From the NCBI GenBank assembly GCA_009841105.1, contig VXMM01000054.1, forward strand, positions 26,272 through 90,271: a stretch of DNA of 64,000 nucleotides. The letters run 5' to 3'. Made by a program: the position numbers and the translations under genes. Source of the stretch: Acidimicrobiia bacterium (GTDB taxonomy: Bacteria > Actinomycetota > Acidimicrobiia > Spongiisociales > Spongiisociaceae). Each line of letters opens with the position of its first letter. Position 1 is the first letter of the stretch. This document shows, piece by piece, positions 18,335-27,088 of the stretch. A model generated the notes under the pieces. The model was not told where the DNA came from. It did not search any database and was given only the letters and a program-made list of their open reading frames with translations.

Positions 18335-19135
18335 ATGAGCAGAGGCCTCGACGGGAGGGTGGCGTTGATCACCGGTGGCGGGCGAGGTATCGGATTGAGC
18401 ATCGCGTTGCGCCTCGCCTCGGAAGGTTGCAAGGTCGTGGTCAACGACCGCGATGCCGACCTGGCCCGCCGAACCGCGGATGAGGCAAGGCGATCCGGAG
18501 GGACGGCCGGCGATGTGGGTGGCAGCGTTACCGACCCTGCAGATACCGAGGCGATGGTCGCCGCTGCAGCCGAGCTATTCGGCGGACTCGACATCGTCGT
18601 CAACAATGCCGGCCTGACCGCAGACGACTGGCTTCATCGGATGTCGGACGAGAAGTGGGATCTCGTGATGGACGTGTGCCTCAACGGGACGTTCAACGTG
18701 TGCCGATCGGCGGCGAGGCTGCTTCGAAAGGACGCTCGCGAGATCCGCTATCACCGGAAAGTGGTGAACATCGTCTCGATCAACGGAGTCTACGGCGCCG
18801 CAGCCAACGTCAACTACTCGGCAGCGAAAGCCGGTGTCATCGGAGTCACCAAGTCCCTGGCTCGGGAGTGGGCAGGGCAGAAGATCAACGTCAACGCGAT
18901 CGCGCCGGGGTACATCAAGGGCACCCGTCTCTCCGGTCCCCGCGACCACGCCGAGCGTTTCGGAATCCCCGCGGAGATGATTCCGCAGATCGAGGCACAG
19001 ATTCCGATAGGGCGACCGGGACTCCCGGAGGATGTCGCGGCAGCGGTTGCCTTCCTGAGTTCGAGCGAATCGGACTATGTCACCGGCCAGGTGCTGGAGG
19101 TGCACGGCGGCCTCGAGTTCATTCAGTTGGTCTGA
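18335..19135 (+). CDS. SDR-family oxidoreductase
   Basis: A 266-residue classical short-chain dehydrogenase. TGGGRGIG at 14-21, DIVVNNAG near 88-95, catalytic Ser-Tyr-Lys in VSINGVYGAAANVNYSAAKAG, and the C-terminal GLPEDVAAAVAFLSS-YVTGQVLEVHGG are intact. NAD(P) specificity is unclear (VVNDRD after strand 2 suggests NAD). Probably a 3-hydroxyacyl or ring-hydroxyl dehydrogenase, from its place before CoA-transferase pair 1. Confidence 0.92.
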   Translation: MSRGLDGRVALITGGGRGIGLSIALRLASEGCKVVVNDRDADLARRTADEARRSGGTAGDVGGSVTDPADTEAMVAAAAELFGGLDIVVNNAGLTADDWLHRMSDEKWDLVMDVCLNGTFNVCRSAARLLRKDAREIRYHRKVVNIVSINGVYGAAANVNYSAAKAGVIGVTKSLAREWAGQKINVNAIAPGYIKGTRLSGPRDHAERFGIPAEMIPQIEAQIPIGRPGLPEDVAAAVAFLSSSESDYVTGQVLEVHGGLEFIQLV

Positions 19136-19184
19136 GCGCAGGCTCGCCACCGGGCCCCGAGACGTTCAAGGAGGGTGGGGATTG

Positions 19185-20078
19185 GTGGATAGCAAGGTAA
19201 CAACGATCGATGAGGCGATCTCCACCCATGTGCAGCACGGCGACGTTGTCGCATTGCAGAACATGGCTACCCAGGCGGCGCCGATGGCGGCGGTGCGTGA
19301 ACTCATAAGACAGGAGAAGCGCGGCTTGGGGGTTGTGGTCCTGGTCGGGGGCATCGCCGTCGATTGGCTCTCCTTCGCAGGCGTCATGGACCGGCTGATC
19401 GGCGCCGCGGTGACGATGGAACAGTTCGGGCTGTGCCAGCGCTACCGCAAGGCTGTCGAGAGCGGCCGGGTGCGCGTCGAAGAGCTCTCCGAGACCGCAC
19501 TGAACGCCCGCCTCGGCGCCGGCGCCCGGAACCTGCCATATCTTCCGACACGCGGCCTGATCGGAACCGATCTGATCAGACAGAACCCCGACAACCTGCG
19601 GTTGGTCGAGGATCCCTTCGGCGGTCCTGCGGTCGTGGCTTGCCGTGCCCTCGTTCCGGACGTCGCGCTCGTCCACGCCCACCGCGTCGACCCCGAAGGC
19701 AACGTGCAGTACAAACCGACCACCCTCTGGCCGGATATCGGGATCTTCCCGAAGGCCGCTAGGAAGGTCATCGTCACGGCCGAGGAGATCGTCCCATCCG
19801 ACATTCTTCGACGCAGCCCCGACCGCACGGTGCTCCCCGGGTTCGTCGTGGACGCCGTAGTAGAGGTTCCGTACGGCGCCCACCCCACGTCGTTCTTCCC
19901 CGAATATCGCTACGACTCCGACTTCCACCTGGCGTGGGCAAAGGTGTCACGGGACGACGGCGCGGCACAGGATTTCCTCGACAAGCACGTACTCAGCCCG
20001 AGGTCTCAAGCCGAATACCTCAGCGCCGCCGGGGGTGCGGCGATGATGAGCCGCCTCCGTGGTGAGGAGGGCGCATGA
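19185..20078 (+). CDS. CoA-transferase subunit A, pair 1 (IpdA-like)
   Basis: A 297-residue class I CoA-transferase alpha subunit. Start GTG 19185 (a TTG three bases earlier is possible) behind aaggaggg. It has VVLVGGIAVDWL, ELSE at about 100-103, and the family block ARNLPYLPTRGLIGTDL, then ALVHAHRVDPEGNVQ. It resembles IpdA of the steroid-ring (HIP/COCHEA-CoA) pathway more than glutaconate or succinyl-CoA transferases. In IpdAB the reaction is hydrolytic C-ring opening. It overlaps subunit B by four bases. Three more pairs occur at 31178, 40189 and 41855. Confidence 0.85.
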   Translation: MDSKVTTIDEAISTHVQHGDVVALQNMATQAAPMAAVRELIRQEKRGLGVVVLVGGIAVDWLSFAGVMDRLIGAAVTMEQFGLCQRYRKAVESGRVRVEELSETALNARLGAGARNLPYLPTRGLIGTDLIRQNPDNLRLVEDPFGGPAVVACRALVPDVALVHAHRVDPEGNVQYKPTTLWPDIGIFPKAARKVIVTAEEIVPSDILRRSPDRTVLPGFVVDAVVEVPYGAHPTSFFPEYRYDSDFHLAWAKVSRDDGAAQDFLDKHVLSPRSQAEYLSAAGGAAMMSRLRGEEGA

Positions 20079-20890
20079 GCGGGAAGGCACACCAGGACGC
20101 GCGCCACTACACGGTCGACGAGTTGATGATCAGCGTGCTCTCGAGCTTCTTCGAGGACGGCGATCAGGCATGCAACGGGATGGCGTCGTTCCTACCGGTG
20201 TGTGCCTTCATGCTGGCCCGACTCACGCACGCTCCCGGCCTGGTGTGGTTGGCGTCGGCCACAGGTCTCGAACCGCGACCGGCGAAGGTGCCGGCTTCGA
20301 CTCTCGAGTCGGAACTCTGGAGCGACTCGGTCATGTACATGGAGCAATACGGTGACTTCTGGAACTACGCCATGAACGGGAGATGGCTGCAGAAGTTCTG
20401 CGTGGGAGCCGCTCAGCTCGACATGTACGGCAACGCCAACAACTCGGTGATCGGTGCCGACTTTCACGCTCCGAAGGTACGTTTGCCCGGTACGGCAGGC
20501 CTCGGCGACATGGGATCGCTCGGCAAGCTCCTCTACTACTGGAACCCGAATCACAGCCCCCGCAGCCTCGTCGAGAAAGTCGATTTCGTCTCAGCGGCCG
20601 GGTATCTGGGCGGCGGTGACGAGCGCGAGGATCTGGGTCTGACGGGGGGGCCACAGGCGGTCGTCACCAACCTCGCCGTCCTCGACTTCGAGCCGGAGAG
20701 CAAGCGGATGCGCCTCAGGTCGGCCCACAGAGGCGTCACCGTGGACGACATACGCGCCGCCACCGGGTTCGAACTGGTTATCCCGACCGATGTGCCGACC
20801 ACCCCGGAGCCGACCGACGACCAGGTACGCCTCATCCGTGAGGTCATCGACCCTGATGGGATGCGTAAGCGCGAGTTTCGAGCGTCCTGA
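20075..20890 (+). CDS. CoA-transferase subunit B, pair 1 (IpdB-like)
   Basis: A 271-residue beta subunit from ATG 20075, coupled to subunit A. It has VDELMISVLSSFFEDGDQACNG-type N-terminus, ARLTHAPGLVWLASATG, CVGAAQLDMYGNANNSVIG and GGPQAVVTNLAVLDFEPESK, the layout of IpdB. The canonical glutaconate/acetate-transferase active-site SENG-type segment is not apparent, which again favours an IpdAB-like function. It partners with the product at 19185. Confidence 0.85.
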   Translation: MSGKAHQDARHYTVDELMISVLSSFFEDGDQACNGMASFLPVCAFMLARLTHAPGLVWLASATGLEPRPAKVPASTLESELWSDSVMYMEQYGDFWNYAMNGRWLQKFCVGAAQLDMYGNANNSVIGADFHAPKVRLPGTAGLGDMGSLGKLLYYWNPNHSPRSLVEKVDFVSAAGYLGGGDEREDLGLTGGPQAVVTNLAVLDFEPESKRMRLRSAHRGVTVDDIRAATGFELVIPTDVPTTPEPTDDQVRLIREVIDPDGMRKREFRAS

Positions 20891-20903
20891 CCTGGGGGCA
20901 TGG

Positions 20904-21668
20904 CTATCCGACAGCACCTGCCCCATGTGTGGGCTGACCGCGTGATGCCGCGATGCCGGCAGCTCCCGCATGCCACGCTGCCAATCCTCCGAAAGGCACC
21001 GCCGTGGCAACCGCCTCCGCCAGTTCGGTGTCCGACGCGCCCTCCTTTCGGGCGGCGGCTGCATGCGCAGCGACGAAATCCGGCTCGAGCAGCGAGCTGT
21101 TGATGGCCACGAGCAAGAGCTCGGTGTGCAACGGGCTGAGTCCGGTGTCACGCAATCCCGAACGTCGTAGTAACAGGTGACCTTCGAGAGCGCGGGGGAC
21201 CTCATCGGCCAGCAGCCGGATACGGTCGGGCACCGTTCCGTACACGGACGCGGCATATGCCTTCGCCTCGTCGACACTCACCCTGCCCGCCAGCGGCTCG
21301 CTCGTTCCGGCTCGGCAGCGAGGAACCAGCTGATCGGCCGCGGCGATGAGCCTCCGGTAGGGTGGAATCCCGCGTGAGACCAGAAGGGTTAGCGCGGCGC
21401 CATCGGCCTGGTCCCTGCTCAAGCCTGATGCGAACGCCTGCTCCAGGCATGCGGAGCTCAAATCGTCTTCCAGCTTGACGGATCCGATGGCTGCCATGTA
21501 GAGCCACTTGACCGAGGCCGGCAACGAACCGGCGCCGGTTGCGGCGTCGGTGAGTCTGGCGAGCCCTTCGGCGGCGACCGGATGGGCCGCGACGAGGCCA
21601 TCGAGCCAGTCCGGGGAACCCAACCACGTTTGCAGCCGATCGGGGCCCGCGGGCGATGTCGCCTCCAT
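20904..21668 (-). CDS. Two-repeat CMD/AhpD-like protein
   Basis: A 254-residue all-helical protein. ATG 21668 follows aaaggagg closely and is preferred to longer frames. Two CMD-like halves can be seen: SVKWLYMAAIGSVKLEDDLSS with RDQADGAALTLLVSRGIPPY, and LHTELLLVAINSSLLEPDFV with GASDTELAEAVATAVPFGG. No CxxC is present. A paralogue with the same layout is at 43553. Both are next to CoA-transferase pairs and an SDR, so they belong to the same metabolic module. The function is unknown; lactone decarboxylation is only the family namesake. Confidence 0.75.
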   Translation of the reverse strand: MEATSPAGPDRLQTWLGSPDWLDGLVAAHPVAAEGLARLTDAATGAGSLPASVKWLYMAAIGSVKLEDDLSSACLEQAFASGLSRDQADGAALTLLVSRGIPPYRRLIAAADQLVPRCRAGTSEPLAGRVSVDEAKAYAASVYGTVPDRIRLLADEVPRALEGHLLLRRSGLRDTGLSPLHTELLLVAINSSLLEPDFVAAHAAAARKEGASDTELAEAVATAVPFGGLAAWHAGAAGIAASRGQPTHGAGAVG

Positions 21669-21895
21669 CTTCCTCCTTTCGGGTCGACGGTTCATCTTCG
21701 CCGCCGCCTCCGAGACAAACCTACAGTCCTCGGATGGGAGGGTGCTGAAAGGAGACGGGAATGGGTTGGCCCGCGATGGCTTGACCTGGGGTTTCGTTGC
21801 TGACACTCGGGCCAACTGGACGTTTTTCAGTACCCTCCTCAGGCGAGGTCGATCGAGGGCTTACGATTTGGCAGTCCTCGAAGATGGGAGGGACC

Positions 21896-22627
21896 GTGGT
21901 ACCGAAGAAGGCAGTCGTCACCGGCGCCGGCCGCGGAATCGGCATGGCCGTCGCCGAAGTTCTCGAAAGGGAGGGTTACGAGGTCTTCCGGCTCGACCTA
22001 GAGCCTGGTCCCGGGATATGGCAGTGCGACGTAGCGGAGCCCACGGCCGTCGAACGAGCCGCTGCTGCGATCGGCCCCGTCGATGTTCTTGTTAACAACG
22101 CGGGCATCTGGCGGTTTGCGCCGCTGGAGCAAGTGGATCCGGCCGAATTCAAGAGCGTCCTCGACGTGAACTTGCGCGGAACGTTCCACTGCACCCGCTA
22201 CTTCGGCGCCGCGATGCTGGGCAAGGGCGGGGTGATCATCAACGTGGCCTCGATCGCGGCATCCGTGGTCGGTTCGGGCGCGGGAGCCTATTCGGCCTCG
22301 AAGGCGGGTGTGGTGGCCTTGACCATGCAGACAGCCATCTCGTGGGGGCCTCGTGGCGTCAGGTGTAACGCGGTGGCCCCCGGTCTCATAACCACTCCCG
22401 GTACTGCCGACATCTACGACGACCCTGCGAGACGTGCGGCACGCGCCGCTGCCGTTCCCTCACGCCGGATCGGCACACCAGGAGATGTCGCCGGACTCAT
22501 CGCCTTCCTCGCTTCCGACGCGGCTTCCTACATAAACGGACAGACGATCTACGTCGATGGCGGGCTGAGTGCTGCGCTCCTCGAGCTACTACCTCGCCCC
22601 CCAGAACTGGAGGGGCTAGAGGATTAG
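21896..22627 (+). CDS. SDR-family oxidoreductase
   Basis: A 243-residue classical SDR, start GTG 21896 with gggaggg just before it (ATG 21884 is the alternative, four residues longer). VTGAGRGIGMAVAEVLE, DVLVNNAGIW, VASIAASVVGSGAGAYSASKAG with intact Tyr and Lys, and YINGQTIYVDGG at the C-terminus. It is divergent from the CMD gene, sharing the 227-base spacer. Probably a hydroxyacyl or alcohol dehydrogenase. Confidence 0.9.
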   Translation: MVPKKAVVTGAGRGIGMAVAEVLEREGYEVFRLDLEPGPGIWQCDVAEPTAVERAAAAIGPVDVLVNNAGIWRFAPLEQVDPAEFKSVLDVNLRGTFHCTRYFGAAMLGKGGVIINVASIAASVVGSGAGAYSASKAGVVALTMQTAISWGPRGVRCNAVAPGLITTPGTADIYDDPARRAARAAAVPSRRIGTPGDVAGLIAFLASDAASYINGQTIYVDGGLSAALLELLPRPPELEGLED

Positions 22628-22650
22628 TTCCTGGTCCCTAGTTGCTAGGA

Positions 22651-22864
22651 CGTGTTCACGCTATGAGCGTTCGTTTGTTATCGCGGGTCCCGTGGTCGGT
22701 CTGTGGGATGGCAGTGGGATGTGGCGCCGGCAGCGGCGTCTATGGCAAGGACTGCTGACGAAGGCGTACCCGCAGGGTACGTTGAGGAGGCAGGACGCAG
22801 CCAGGGGCGTCGATGGCGGTCCAGAGCACGCCGACCGCCGCACAGACCGACCACGATCAACTAG
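22651..22864 (+). repeat. Long copy 2 of dispersed intergenic repeat
   Basis: Near-identical to 8951-9163. Terminal arms cgtggtcggtctgtg (22691-22705 region) and cacagaccgaccacg (right end) form a perfect 15-base inverted repeat; internal hairpin gtaccc-gca-gggtac at 22766-22780. A ctagttg string occurs near both outer ends (22639 and 22861), a possible remnant of target duplication. No coding capacity. Confidence 0.8.
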
Positions 22865-22980
22865 TTGATAGTCATTGCTTGGATGCCCAGTAAAGGCTGT
22901 GGAGCTTCCCCCGCCTGCTGTTTCACCGGGATCCTCGTCTCGGCGCGATGTGAGACCCAGACCACCTTCGGACTCTGGCG

Positions 22981-23035
22981 TGATCTATATCATGATAATC
23001 TATTGTTGACTACTAGCAACTACCAACTACTGACC
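22981..23035. promoter_or_regulatory. AT-rich candidate promoter region upstream of the HMGL operon
   Basis: A sharp local drop in GC about 200-250 bases before the HMGL-like gene. It contains the perfect palindrome tatcatgata (22988-22997) and ttgact-type and gataat-type elements. Candidate promoter/operator for the 23.2-29.9 kb operon; no experimental support. Confidence 0.4.
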
Positions 23036-23231
23036 AGAGACCAATCACGTCCGGGGGCCTCCCGAACGGGGCCGCGCTAGACCGCGAAAAAGGCTGCCAG
23101 CCCGACCTGGCGGAGCTATGCAGGTATATCCTGATGCAGACCCCGTCCCCCGCCTCCGAGCAGGTCACTCGACCCGCCCGAGTGCCGGACGGTACAACTG
23201 GGGCTTGGCGCGAAGCGCGGAAGGAGAGGTA

Positions 23232-24545
23232 GTGACGTTGCAGGACCATTCTTGGGGACCTTGGCACATACCACGCGAGTACTTCTCGGTACCGGCGTAT
23301 TGGGATCCCGAGATCCAGGACGCAATCGCTGCCAAGGGCCGGTCGGTCAAGATCATCGACTGCACTCTCAGCGAGGGTGAGGACATGGTTGGCCGACACC
23401 TCTCGTGGGCGGCGCGCATTCGCCTGGCACACCTGCTCGACGAACTCGGTGTCGGCGAGATCACGACTCCGATCGGCCTGTCACCGCGAGAGCTCAAGGA
23501 TTGGGTGAGAGCCTGCAAGCGCGGAGGCATCGAGACGCCCATCTGCGACAAGCTGATCGCCCACGTGCTGCCTCTCGAGCAGGGCGACTGGAAGAAGCGG
23601 TACGACAGTCACCTCGCATGCGAAGCGGACACGTTCGTCACCTTCCCCTATTACCCGCAAATCAGCTACTGGAGCGACTTCACAAAGGGCCCGTTCACCA
23701 AGGATCAGGTGGTCGACGCGATCCACGAGACCGTGAGCTACGGCGTGGGGAGAGACGCTCAGATCATCTTCAGCTTCCCCGACTCGTTCCGTCACAACGT
23801 CGAGACCATCAAACTGTTCTGCAAGGCAGGAGTGGACGCGGGCGCCATGGGCATCTACATCTACGACAGCCGGGGCCAGAGCAACCCGAGAGCCTCGTAT
23901 CTCATCTGCCGCGAGATCAAGGAAACGATCGGCGACGTGAGCCTGTACGTCCAGCATCACAACGACCTCGGCATGGCTACGGCGAACTCGCTCGCCGCTG
24001 CCGAAGCCGGCGCGGATTTCATCGACGCGGCGATGAATGGTGTCGGCGACCGCTCCGGGACCGCGGCCCTCGAAGAGGTCGCATGCGCACTCTATGCGTA
24101 CGGCTGGGACCCCGGAGTGCGTCTCGACAAGCTGCTCCCGCTCGCCGATGAGGTCGAGAAGGCATTCGGCGGCAACATCAGCAATGCCATAAAGCCCATC
24201 ATCGGCTGGCAGGCGAACATGGAGGAGGGATACGGCCACCGCGACCCCGACGACCCGCCGGAGAGCCCGATGGCGATTGCCGGTGAGGTTCTGGGCAAAC
24301 CGTTCGAAAGCGTGATAGGGCCGAACGTTTTCGGCAAGATCCACTACATCCAACCCGAGGGCCTGCACAAGCACAAGGAGATCATTGCCGACTTCATCGG
24401 AGAGCTCGGCTTCGAGTGCTCCGATGAAGACCTCGAAGAGGTTAGGAACCGCACCAAGGACGCTCTTCTGGGCAGGGCCGAGGGTTATATCACCATCGGT
24501 GAGCTCAAGCTCATAGTGGAAGGGGTGCTGGGGGCCAGTGACTGA
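23232..24545 (+). CDS. HMGL-like (isopropylmalate/homocitrate synthase superfamily) enzyme
   Basis: A 437-residue DRE-TIM metallolyase-fold protein, start GTG 23232 behind aaggagagg. The N-terminal motif is IIDCTLSEGEDMVG instead of the usual D-x-TLRDGEQ, keeping Asp and Glu; the metal-binding QHHNDLGMATANSLAAAEAG and NGVGDRSGTAALEEVA blocks are intact. Family members do Claisen condensation or retro-aldol cleavage with acyl-CoA or pyruvate. The C-terminal region lacks a leucine-feedback LeuA domain, so it is not isopropylmalate synthase. The operon context (ABM-like protein, ABC importer) suggests lyase activity on an imported acid. Confidence 0.82.
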   Translation: MTLQDHSWGPWHIPREYFSVPAYWDPEIQDAIAAKGRSVKIIDCTLSEGEDMVGRHLSWAARIRLAHLLDELGVGEITTPIGLSPRELKDWVRACKRGGIETPICDKLIAHVLPLEQGDWKKRYDSHLACEADTFVTFPYYPQISYWSDFTKGPFTKDQVVDAIHETVSYGVGRDAQIIFSFPDSFRHNVETIKLFCKAGVDAGAMGIYIYDSRGQSNPRASYLICREIKETIGDVSLYVQHHNDLGMATANSLAAAEAGADFIDAAMNGVGDRSGTAALEEVACALYAYGWDPGVRLDKLLPLADEVEKAFGGNISNAIKPIIGWQANMEEGYGHRDPDDPPESPMAIAGEVLGKPFESVIGPNVFGKIHYIQPEGLHKHKEIIADFIGELGFECSDEDLEEVRNRTKDALLGRAEGYITIGELKLIVEGVLGASD

Positions 24546-24855
24546 ATCGGGTGTGCCTCAGTACGTGATTCTGCATCAATACGGCGTGGATCCTGACGGT
24601 GACACCCGCCGGGAGTTGTGGCCTGAGTTCGTGCCGAAGCTGAAGGAGATTCCCGGGTTCGTGGCTGTCTACACGTTCGATGACCCGGACGCCCGAAAGG
24701 GTGTCAGCCTCACGTTCTGGGAAACCGAAGCCGCCGCTCAGGCCTACATCGACAGTGATGCCAGGCAGAAGCTCGACACCTTGGCTTCCGAGTTCCGACC
24801 GGCGACGAACCGCCGGATCCTGAGAATCCTTCAGGCAGATGATCCGCGCAAGTGA
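24538..24855 (+). CDS. ABM/Dabb-like small alpha-beta barrel protein
   Basis: A 105-residue ferredoxin-like dimeric alpha-beta barrel candidate, GTG start overlapping the previous stop. YVILHQYGVDP at strand 1, LKEIPGFVAVYTFDD, and VSLTFWETEAAAQAYIDSD match the antibiotic biosynthesis monooxygenase/EthD style. Such proteins act as small cofactor-free oxygenases or accessory subunits. It is coupled to the HMGL-like gene and precedes the transporter. Confidence 0.7.
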   Translation: MTESGVPQYVILHQYGVDPDGDTRRELWPEFVPKLKEIPGFVAVYTFDDPDARKGVSLTFWETEAAAQAYIDSDARQKLDTLASEFRPATNRRILRILQADDPRK

Positions 24856-24915
24856 GGGAGAGCGAATGGGAATGGATGCCGAAGAATCGGGAAACGAGGG
24901 AAGGAGACGACATTG

Positions 24916-26172
24916 ATGTCTAGGAGAATCAGAGGTCCTTGGAGGTTCTTGATCCTGGGGGTTGCGTTCGCTTTGGCGGCCGCGGCCTGCGGGGGCGACG
25001 ATGCGCCTGCGGAGACTGTGGTGGTCACTTCGATTGTCGAGGTCGAGGTCGAGGTCCCGGGCGAGACGGTTACTGAGATAGTCGAGGTCGAGGTCGAGGT
25101 GCCGGGCGAAACAATCACCGTGACTTCCATCGTTACCGAGGTCGTTACCGAGGTCGTTACCGAGACCGTGGAGGTCGAAGTGACGGCGCCACCGCCGCCA
25201 CCGGTACCTCTGTCCGAGGCGAAGGTGCGCTGGGCCGGCTTCGGCGGCATGGCCGAGCTCTTGTTCTTCATAGCGGAGGACGCCGGCTTCTTCGAAGCCG
25301 AAGGTCTCGAGTTGGAGCGCATCGAGTTGGGAGGCGGCGTTGACCTGTTCTCGGCTCTTGCCAGCGGATCAGTCGCGTTCACCCAGTTGGGCACGCAGCA
25401 CGGAATCAGAGCGGTGACGAGAGGTCTCGACTTCCGCGGCATCTTCGGTTTCTCGCATGGCCCGAACGAGTTCGGCGTCATCTCACCTGAGGCGGCCGCT
25501 GCTGCGGGTATCACCCAGGACTCGACGCTCGATGAGAAGTTCGAGGCGCTGCGCGGCCTCAAGATCGGCACCGGTCGACCCGGGTCGACGACGACGACAC
25601 TGGCCATCGGAGCCATGGAACAACGAGGCATCGACACCACGTCAGAGGTCGAGTTGGTTCCGCTCGGGAGAGGCAGCGCCTTGCTGCCCGCGTTCCAGGC
25701 TCGTGAGATCGACGCGTTCTTCTGGATTCCTCCGGAAACTCAGATAGCGGCCTTGGAGCCGGGCGCAGTGACGATCGACTTCCGGGTTCTGCCCGAACTC
25801 GAAGCCGTCAACTGGGCGAGCTACTTCACGACCGACAGCTACATCCTCGAGCACCCCGACACGGTGCAGGCGTTCCTGCGCGCGGTCCTCAACGCAAGGG
25901 AATGGGCGTTGGCGAACGAAGACGATGCGCGCGAGATCGCCAGGGCGCGGTTCCCGGATCTTGAGGAGGCGGCCTTCGCCTCGTCCTTCCAGATCGACTA
26001 CGACTCGCTCAAGCCGTCGATCTTGTTCAGCGAGGACGGCTTCGAGAAGGGGAGGTACATCCTCAATCTCGGTCTGCCTGCGGACGATCCGAACACGACT
26101 CTTATGACCGCGGTCGTCACCAACGAACTGGTGATCCAGGCCGCGACGGAGTTGGGCATACCGATAGGGTGA
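24916..26172 (+). CDS. ABC transporter substrate-binding lipoprotein (NMT1/SsuA/ThiY type)
   Basis: A 418-residue lipoprotein, ATG 24916 (TTG three bases earlier possible) behind aaggagacg. Signal peptide with lipobox ALAAAAC, Cys at 25. Residues about 35-92 are a Val-Glu-Thr tandem repeat tether (VEVEVEVPGET repeated, then TEVVTEVVTE), then PPPPPVP. The mature domain shows ELLFFIAEDAGFFEAEGLEL and GVDLFSALASGSVAFTQLG, typical of NMT1/aliphatic sulfonate or taurine binding proteins. It is the receptor for the ATPase and permeases downstream. Ligand unknown; the operon suggests an organic acid or aromatic compound. Confidence 0.9.
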   Translation: MSRRIRGPWRFLILGVAFALAAAACGGDDAPAETVVVTSIVEVEVEVPGETVTEIVEVEVEVPGETITVTSIVTEVVTEVVTETVEVEVTAPPPPPVPLSEAKVRWAGFGGMAELLFFIAEDAGFFEAEGLELERIELGGGVDLFSALASGSVAFTQLGTQHGIRAVTRGLDFRGIFGFSHGPNEFGVISPEAAAAAGITQDSTLDEKFEALRGLKIGTGRPGSTTTTLAIGAMEQRGIDTTSEVELVPLGRGSALLPAFQAREIDAFFWIPPETQIAALEPGAVTIDFRVLPELEAVNWASYFTTDSYILEHPDTVQAFLRAVLNAREWALANEDDAREIARARFPDLEEAAFASSFQIDYDSLKPSILFSEDGFEKGRYILNLGLPADDPNTTLMTAVVTNELVIQAATELGIPIG

Positions 26173-26200
26173 CATGCCGGTAGCCCTTCAGAGGGTTGAT

Positions 26201-26233
26201 GATGGGAGCCGGCGCCGAGCGCCGGCTCCCATC
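26201..26233. terminator. Strong hairpin after the binding-protein gene
   Basis: Perfect 14-base stem gatgggagccggcg with loop ccgag and the exact complement (26220-26233). No T-run follows. It probably limits read-through or stabilises the upstream mRNA so that the binding protein exceeds the membrane components. Confidence 0.7.
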
Positions 26234-26299
26234 GGCACTGGTGGGGACCAGCCTTCGTAGCTTGCGGTTGCGACCAGCTCGCGCTGCTGTGAGGTATCC

Positions 26300-27088
26300 A
26301 TGATCAACATAACGGGCGTGTCGAAGTCCTTCGAGAAGGACGGTCAGAGAATCGACGCTGTCAAGGACTTCTCGCTCACGATCAAAGACGGTGAGTTCGT
26401 AGCGCTCATCGGTCCGAGCGGGTGTGGCAAGTCCACCGTTCTCAACATGATCGCGGGATTGCTCGCACCTGAGGAGGGCGTCGTCGAGTACAACGGCGAA
26501 CGGGTCACGGCCATCAACACCTCCGTCGGCTACATGACCCAGAAGGACTCGCTCCTCCCGTGGCGCACGACGGAGGGCAACATCTCGGCCCCGCTCGACA
26601 TCCGGCGCGTCCCGAAGTCCGAGCGGGCCGCCCTGGTATCGCAGGCCATCGAGAAGGTCAGGCTCGGAGGGTTCGAGCGTCATCACCCGGACGAGCTCTC
26701 CGGCGGTATGCGCAAGCGGGTACTCCTCGCCAGGACGTTGATCTACGAGCCCGACACGCTGCTGATGGATGAGCCGTTCGCGGCCCTGGACGCACTGCTC
26801 AAACTCGTGATGCAAGAAGAACTGCTTCGAATCTGGAGTGAGGCGCGAGCCACCGTGGTGTATGTGACCCATGACTTGACCGAGGCGATCAGCATCGCCG
26901 ACCGTATCGTGGTGTTCAGCAAGCGCCCCGGTCGGATAGTGCTCGACCTGCCGATCGACCTCGAGCGTCCCCGCGACTTCGACACCATTCGAAGCTCACC
27001 CGAGTTCCTGAGTCTGTACAACAGGATTTGGGCAACACTACGCCATGAAGTCGTCAGCCAGGAAGAAGCCGGCGGTGAAGGCCGCTGA
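26300..27088 (+). CDS. ABC transporter ATP-binding protein (SsuB/TauB/NrtD-like)
   Basis: A 262-residue ATPase from ATG 26300. Walker A GPSGCGKST at 38-46, Q-loop TQKDSLLPW, signature LSGGMRKRV, Walker B TLLMDEPFAALDAL and the H-loop VTHD are intact. It energises uptake with the two permeases that follow. The order binding protein, ATPase, permease, permease is typical of the nitrate/sulfonate/bicarbonate family, which more often has one permease gene. Confidence 0.95.
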   Translation: MINITGVSKSFEKDGQRIDAVKDFSLTIKDGEFVALIGPSGCGKSTVLNMIAGLLAPEEGVVEYNGERVTAINTSVGYMTQKDSLLPWRTTEGNISAPLDIRRVPKSERAALVSQAIEKVRLGGFERHHPDELSGGMRKRVLLARTLIYEPDTLLMDEPFAALDALLKLVMQEELLRIWSEARATVVYVTHDLTEAISIADRIVVFSKRPGRIVLDLPIDLERPRDFDTIRSSPEFLSLYNRIWATLRHEVVSQEEAGGEGR

